From an uncultured Clostridia bacterium (lineage in GTDB: Bacteria; Bacillota; Clostridia; Oscillospirales; Oscillospiraceae), in assembly GCA_947177005.1 (NCBI GenBank), contig CAMWSZ010000105.1, positions 1 to 8,716 of the forward strand: a DNA stretch of 8,716 bases. The letters are read 5' to 3'. Position numbers and translations under genes: made by a program. The notes below the pieces were generated by a model. That model saw only the letters and a program-made list of their open reading frames with translations, was not told where the DNA came from and did not search any database. The first letter of the stretch is position 1, and each line of letters begins with the position of its first letter. Shown here one piece after another: positions 6,235 to 8,716 of the stretch.

Positions 6235-6267
6235 TGGGGAACATGTGAAGAGAGGAGGAGGATTTCT

Positions 6268-7098
6268 ATGAGCTATGCGGACGAGGTGTTTATAGACGTC
6301 TGCAAAAATATTCTTGCCAACGGTGTCTGGGACACCGGCCTGCATGTCCGTCCCCACTGGGAGGACGGGTCCCCCGCCCATACCGTGAAGCTGTTCGGCG
6401 TCGTCAACCGCTACGACCTGCAAAAGGAATTCCCTGTTATGACTCTGCGCCGGACAGCCTTCAAATCCTGTACCGGCGAACTGCTCTGGATCTGGCAGAA
6501 AAAATCAAACGACATCCAGCAGCTGGGCAGCCATATCTGGGACGCCTGGGCCGATGAAAACGGCACGATCGGAAAAGCGTATGGTTATCAGCTGGGCGTC
6601 AAACACCGGTATCCTGACGGCTCCTTCGATCAGGTGGACCGGGTCCTGAAGGACCTGCGGGAAGACCCCGCCAGCCGCCGGATGGTAACAAACCTGTTTA
6701 ATCACCACGACCTCCACGAAATGGCCCTCTATCCCTGCGCCTACTCCATGACCTTCAACGTCAGCGGAAAGACCCTGAACGCCATTCTGAACCAGCGCAG
6801 TCAGGACATGCTGACCGCCAGCAACTGGAATGTCTGTCAATACGCGGTGCTGGTCCATATGATGGCGCAGGTGTCCGGACTGGAGGCGGGGGAGCTGGTG
6901 CATGTCATTGCGGACTGCCATATCTACGACCGGCATGTGCCTGCTGTGGAACGCCTTATTCAGCGTGAACCGCGGCCCGCGCCGCGTCTGGTGATAGACC
7001 CGGATGTGAAAAATTTCTATGATTTTACTGTAGACAGCTTCCGGCTGGAGGGCTACGACCCCTATCCGTTTGATGAAAGAATCGAGGTGGCGGTATGA
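6268..7098 (+). CDS. thyA: Thymidylate synthase (ThyA), phi3T/Bacillus subtilis ThyA type
   Basis: Methylates dUMP to dTMP using methylene-tetrahydrofolate and releases dihydrofolate. The protein has 276 residues with catalytic Cys157 (MALYPCAYS), the arginine pair R137-R138 (DPASRRMV), QRSQD (176-180), Asn188 and DCHIY (216-220). It differs from the E. coli form: the RTGTGT loop after the first arginine is replaced by VRPHWEDGSPAHT (27-39), and ELLWIWQKKSND, PDVKNFYDFT and the EVAV end match, from memory, the B. subtilis ThyA and phage phi3T enzyme. The ATG at 6268 follows a repeated GGA-type binding site (6253-6262) at six bases. The same frame is open further upstream into the kinase gene, but family length, binding site and promoter all fix this start. 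The stop overlaps the folA start, so the two are coupled. Confidence 0.96.
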   Translation: MSYADEVFIDVCKNILANGVWDTGLHVRPHWEDGSPAHTVKLFGVVNRYDLQKEFPVMTLRRTAFKSCTGELLWIWQKKSNDIQQLGSHIWDAWADENGTIGKAYGYQLGVKHRYPDGSFDQVDRVLKDLREDPASRRMVTNLFNHHDLHEMALYPCAYSMTFNVSGKTLNAILNQRSQDMLTASNWNVCQYAVLVHMMAQVSGLEAGELVHVIADCHIYDRHVPAVERLIQREPRPAPRLVIDPDVKNFYDFTVDSFRLEGYDPYPFDERIEVAV

Positions 7099-7592
7099 AC
7101 GCAATCGCGGCGGTCAGCAGCGCCTGGGGAATTGGATATCAAAACGATCTGCTCTTCCACATCTCCCCCGACCTGAAACGCTTCCGTGCGCTGACGGCGG
7201 GCGGTACGCTCATCATGGGCCGCAAAACCTTCGACTCCCTGCCCGGCGGAAAACCCCTCCCCAAAAGACGGCATATCATCCTCACCCGCAGCCCGGATTT
7301 TTTCCGGGAGGGAATCGAAACGGCGCACTCCTTGGAAGAGGCGTTCCGTTTGACGGCGGACAGCGAAAATGTCTGGGTCTGCGGGGGCGGCGAGATCTAC
7401 GCCGCGTTTCTGCCCTATTGCAGCCGCTGTTATCTGACCCATGTGGACGCGGACCCGCCGTGCGACACCTATTTCCCGAAAATTTCGGACAATCCGGACT
7501 GGCGGGTTCTGGAGGAACAGGCCCCGGATACGGACGGTATATTCCGTTATCAGTTTATCGACTATATGAACCGGACGCCGGAAAAATTATGA
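7095..7592 (+). CDS. folA: Dihydrofolate reductase (FolA)
   Basis: Reduces dihydrofolate to tetrahydrofolate with NADPH, recycling the product of the ThyA reaction. The 165 residues fit the family. Visible marks: the loop WGIGYQNDLLFHI (11-23), catalytic acid D26 in SPDLKRF, the NADPH-binding MGRKTFDSLP (41-50), ILTRSP, the VCGGGEIY motif (95-102), and THVDA with T115. Phe21 stands where the E. coli enzyme has Trp22. The ATG overlaps the thyA stop as ATGA. GAGG (7084-7087) inside the end of thyA is seven bases before the start, so translation is probably coupled. The stop codon directly abuts the stop of the convergent proC gene. Target of trimethoprim in general; sensitivity cannot be judged from these residues. 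Identification is secure. Confidence 0.96.
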   Translation: MNAIAAVSSAWGIGYQNDLLFHISPDLKRFRALTAGGTLIMGRKTFDSLPGGKPLPKRRHIILTRSPDFFREGIETAHSLEEAFRLTADSENVWVCGGGEIYAAFLPYCSRCYLTHVDADPPCDTYFPKISDNPDWRVLEEQAPDTDGIFRYQFIDYMNRTPEKL

Positions 7593-8402
7593 TTATTTTC
7601 CCAGCTCTGCGGTGCGTTCCGCGGCGGCAATCACCGCATCCATTGCGGCGGCGCGGAATCCATGCTCCTCCAGCGCCCGCACACCAGCAATTGTGGAACC
7701 GCCGGGGGAACAGACGGCGTCCTTCATTGCGCCGGGATGTAGTCCGGACTCCTGCATGAGACGGGCGGTGCCCTCGGCCATTTTGGCGGCATACAGCAAC
7801 GCTTTTTGTCTGGGCAGGCCGCAGGCCACGCCGCCGTCCGCCAGCGCCTCAATGAACAGGCACGCAAACGCCGGTCCGCATCCGGCCACCGCGCTGCCCG
7901 CGTCAATGAGCCGCTCCTCCAGACGGTCAAGGGTGCCGGCCCCGGACATCGCGGCAACAAAACGGTCCAGCTCCTCGGGCGTGACAAGGCTGTTAGCGTC
8001 GTACAGAATCATCCCTGCGCCTGCCGCGCATGGCGTATTGGGCATGATCCGGATAACCGGGTACATCCCGCCGGACAGTTCCCCGATTCGCTCAATGGTC
8101 AGACCGGCGGCCATTGTGACCAGAACAAAGCGGCCGGAACGCTTTGCCAGAACCGGTCCGATTTCCGACAGCAGCTCGCGCATCATCTGCGGCTTGACGC
8201 CGAGAAAAATGTATTCCGCCTTTTCCGCGGCGTCCGTCACGCTCCCCGCCGCACAGCCCAGCGCTGATGCCAGTCGTTCCGCTTTTTCCGGGGTGCGGTT
8301 GGACAGCAGGATTTTTTCGGGGGGCGTGTTCTTTACGGCGGCCTTCGCCAGTGCGGAACCCATTGCGCCGGTCCCGATAAAGGACAGTGTATATTGACTC
8401 AT
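7593..8402 (-). CDS. proC: Pyrroline-5-carboxylate reductase (ProC)
   Basis: Reduces 1-pyrroline-5-carboxylate to proline with NAD(P)H, the last step of proline synthesis. The 269-residue protein starts with the Rossmann motif FIGTGAMGSAL (8-18) and SNRTPEKA (34-41), which suggests NADP preference. It continues with FLGVKPQMM (66-74), RIMPNTPCAAG (118-128) and AGCGPAFACLFIEALADGG (173-191). The signature SPGGSTIAGVRALEEHGFR is at 232-250, and the protein ends in the usual short helix. The ATG at 8402 is eight bases after AAAGG. A GTG at 8411 in the same frame overlaps that binding site and is less likely. The gene lies five bases after the pseudouridine synthase gene, so the two are co-transcribed. 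The SGSGPAY of many homologues reads AGCGPAF here. Identification is secure. Confidence 0.96.
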   Translation of the reverse strand: MSQYTLSFIGTGAMGSALAKAAVKNTPPEKILLSNRTPEKAERLASALGCAAGSVTDAAEKAEYIFLGVKPQMMRELLSEIGPVLAKRSGRFVLVTMAAGLTIERIGELSGGMYPVIRIMPNTPCAAGAGMILYDANSLVTPEELDRFVAAMSGAGTLDRLEERLIDAGSAVAGCGPAFACLFIEALADGGVACGLPRQKALLYAAKMAEGTARLMQESGLHPGAMKDAVCSPGGSTIAGVRALEEHGFRAAAMDAVIAAAERTAELGK

Positions 8403-8407
8403 TTTTT

Positions 8408-8716
8408 TCACCTTTCCGTGTCATCCGACACATCTGTATTTTTCATTGCTTCAGCGATTTCACCCTGAAAACGCTCCCAGACGCTGCCCTCCGGCGGCAG
8501 CCGGAAACACAGCGTTTTTCCGGTTCCTGGATGAGGCAGCGCCAGCGAAAAGCTCCACAGCGCCAGCGGACCGTTTCCGCCGCCGTACTTTCCGTCCCCC
8601 AGCAGCGGCGTTTTGCGGCTGGCAAACTGTACCCGGATCTGATGCGTGCGTCCCGTGTGCAGGCGCACCAGCACCAGCGACGTCCCGGCGTCCGCCGCAA
8701 GCACCTGATAGGACAG
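8408..8716 (-). CDS. RluA-family RNA pseudouridine synthase, C-terminal part only
   Basis: The 102 visible residues are the C-terminal part of an RluA-family enzyme, which isomerises specific uridines to pseudouridine in ribosomal or transfer RNA. The diagnostic stretch is VRLHTGRTHQIRVQFASR, which holds the family's conserved RTHQIR motif, followed by LLGDGKYGG. The catalytic aspartate region (the HRLD motif in this family) lies upstream, outside the window, so activity and target site cannot be judged. The frame is open to the window edge; a GTG at 8704 within it is not a real start because the family motif set needs the upstream half. The last codons carry the proC ribosome binding site. 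The tail after the core (VWERFQGEIAEAMKNTDVSDDTER) is polar and not a recognised domain. Confidence 0.9.
   Translation of the reverse strand: MSYQVLAADAGTSLVLVRLHTGRTHQIRVQFASRKTPLLGDGKYGGGNGPLALWSFSLALPHPGTGKTLCFRLPPEGSVWERFQGEIAEAMKNTDVSDDTER

Noticed and set aside
6243..6248. Start-stop pair ATGTGA in the thyA leader
   Set aside because: It would lie two or three bases from the transcript start with no ribosome binding site, so it is unlikely to be used.
6055..6267. Upstream extension of the thyA frame into the kinase gene
   Set aside because: The frame is open by chance. ThyA family length, the GGA-rich binding site and the promoter at 6206-6234 all fix the start at 6268.
7612..8397. 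Plus-strand frame opposite proC, and similar shadows opposite the kinase gene (5427-6131) and thyA (6505-7104)
   Set aside because: Each lies fully inside a firmly identified gene and yields Ser/Pro/Arg- or Val/Gly/His-rich sequence without a start context.
1..8716. tRNA, rRNA, riboswitch, CRISPR or mobile-element structures
   Set aside because: No cloverleaf with a GTTCRA-type arm, no regularly spaced repeats, no transposase or integrase motifs, and no long leader able to hold a T-box or known riboswitch (the longest predicted leader is about 65 bases).

Overview
The window carries ten protein-coding genes, eight complete and one cut at each edge. No RNA gene, CRISPR array, insertion sequence or prophage structure is visible. 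Base composition (roughly 55-60% GC by eye in most genes), strong AGGAGG-type ribosome binding sites, close matches to the housekeeping-sigma promoter consensus, and the style of the proteins (DegV, EF4, and a ThyA of the Bacillus/phage phi3T type) point to a fairly GC-rich member of the Clostridia, plausibly of the Oscillospiraceae kind. The taxonomic call is an inference from protein style.

Left half (1-5340), all on the minus strand. A cistron group reads from right to left: an XRE-type regulator, lepA (EF4 GTPase), degV (fatty-acid-binding protein) and a Uma2-family putative nuclease. It starts from a near-perfect extended -10 promoter at 5288-5316 and ends near a weak hairpin at 1189-1225. 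Genes are 2-25 bases apart. serC (phosphoserine aminotransferase, serine synthesis) follows from its own promoter at 1109-1137 and runs off the left edge.

Middle (5340-7592), plus strand. Divergent from the regulator is a pyridoxal/pyridoxamine kinase gene. It is followed by thyA, whose promoter overlaps the kinase stop codon, and by folA, whose start codon overlaps the thyA stop (ATGA). ThyA makes dTMP and releases dihydrofolate, and FolA reduces that dihydrofolate back to tetrahydrofolate, so the overlapping pair encodes one complete cycle.

Right end (7593-8716), minus strand. A cut RluA-family pseudouridine synthase gene is followed 5 bases later by proC (pyrroline-5-carboxylate reductase). 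proC converges on folA with no base between the two stop codons.

Most of the window is ordinary core metabolism and translation. The points worth a second look are: the regulator/lepA unit with an inverted repeat inside its promoter and a strong leader hairpin; the AT-richer Uma2 gene inside a core-gene operon; the phi3T-type ThyA; the inverted repeat over the serC start site; and several start codons where the sequence favours an internal start. I found no convincing evidence of a wholly new system.
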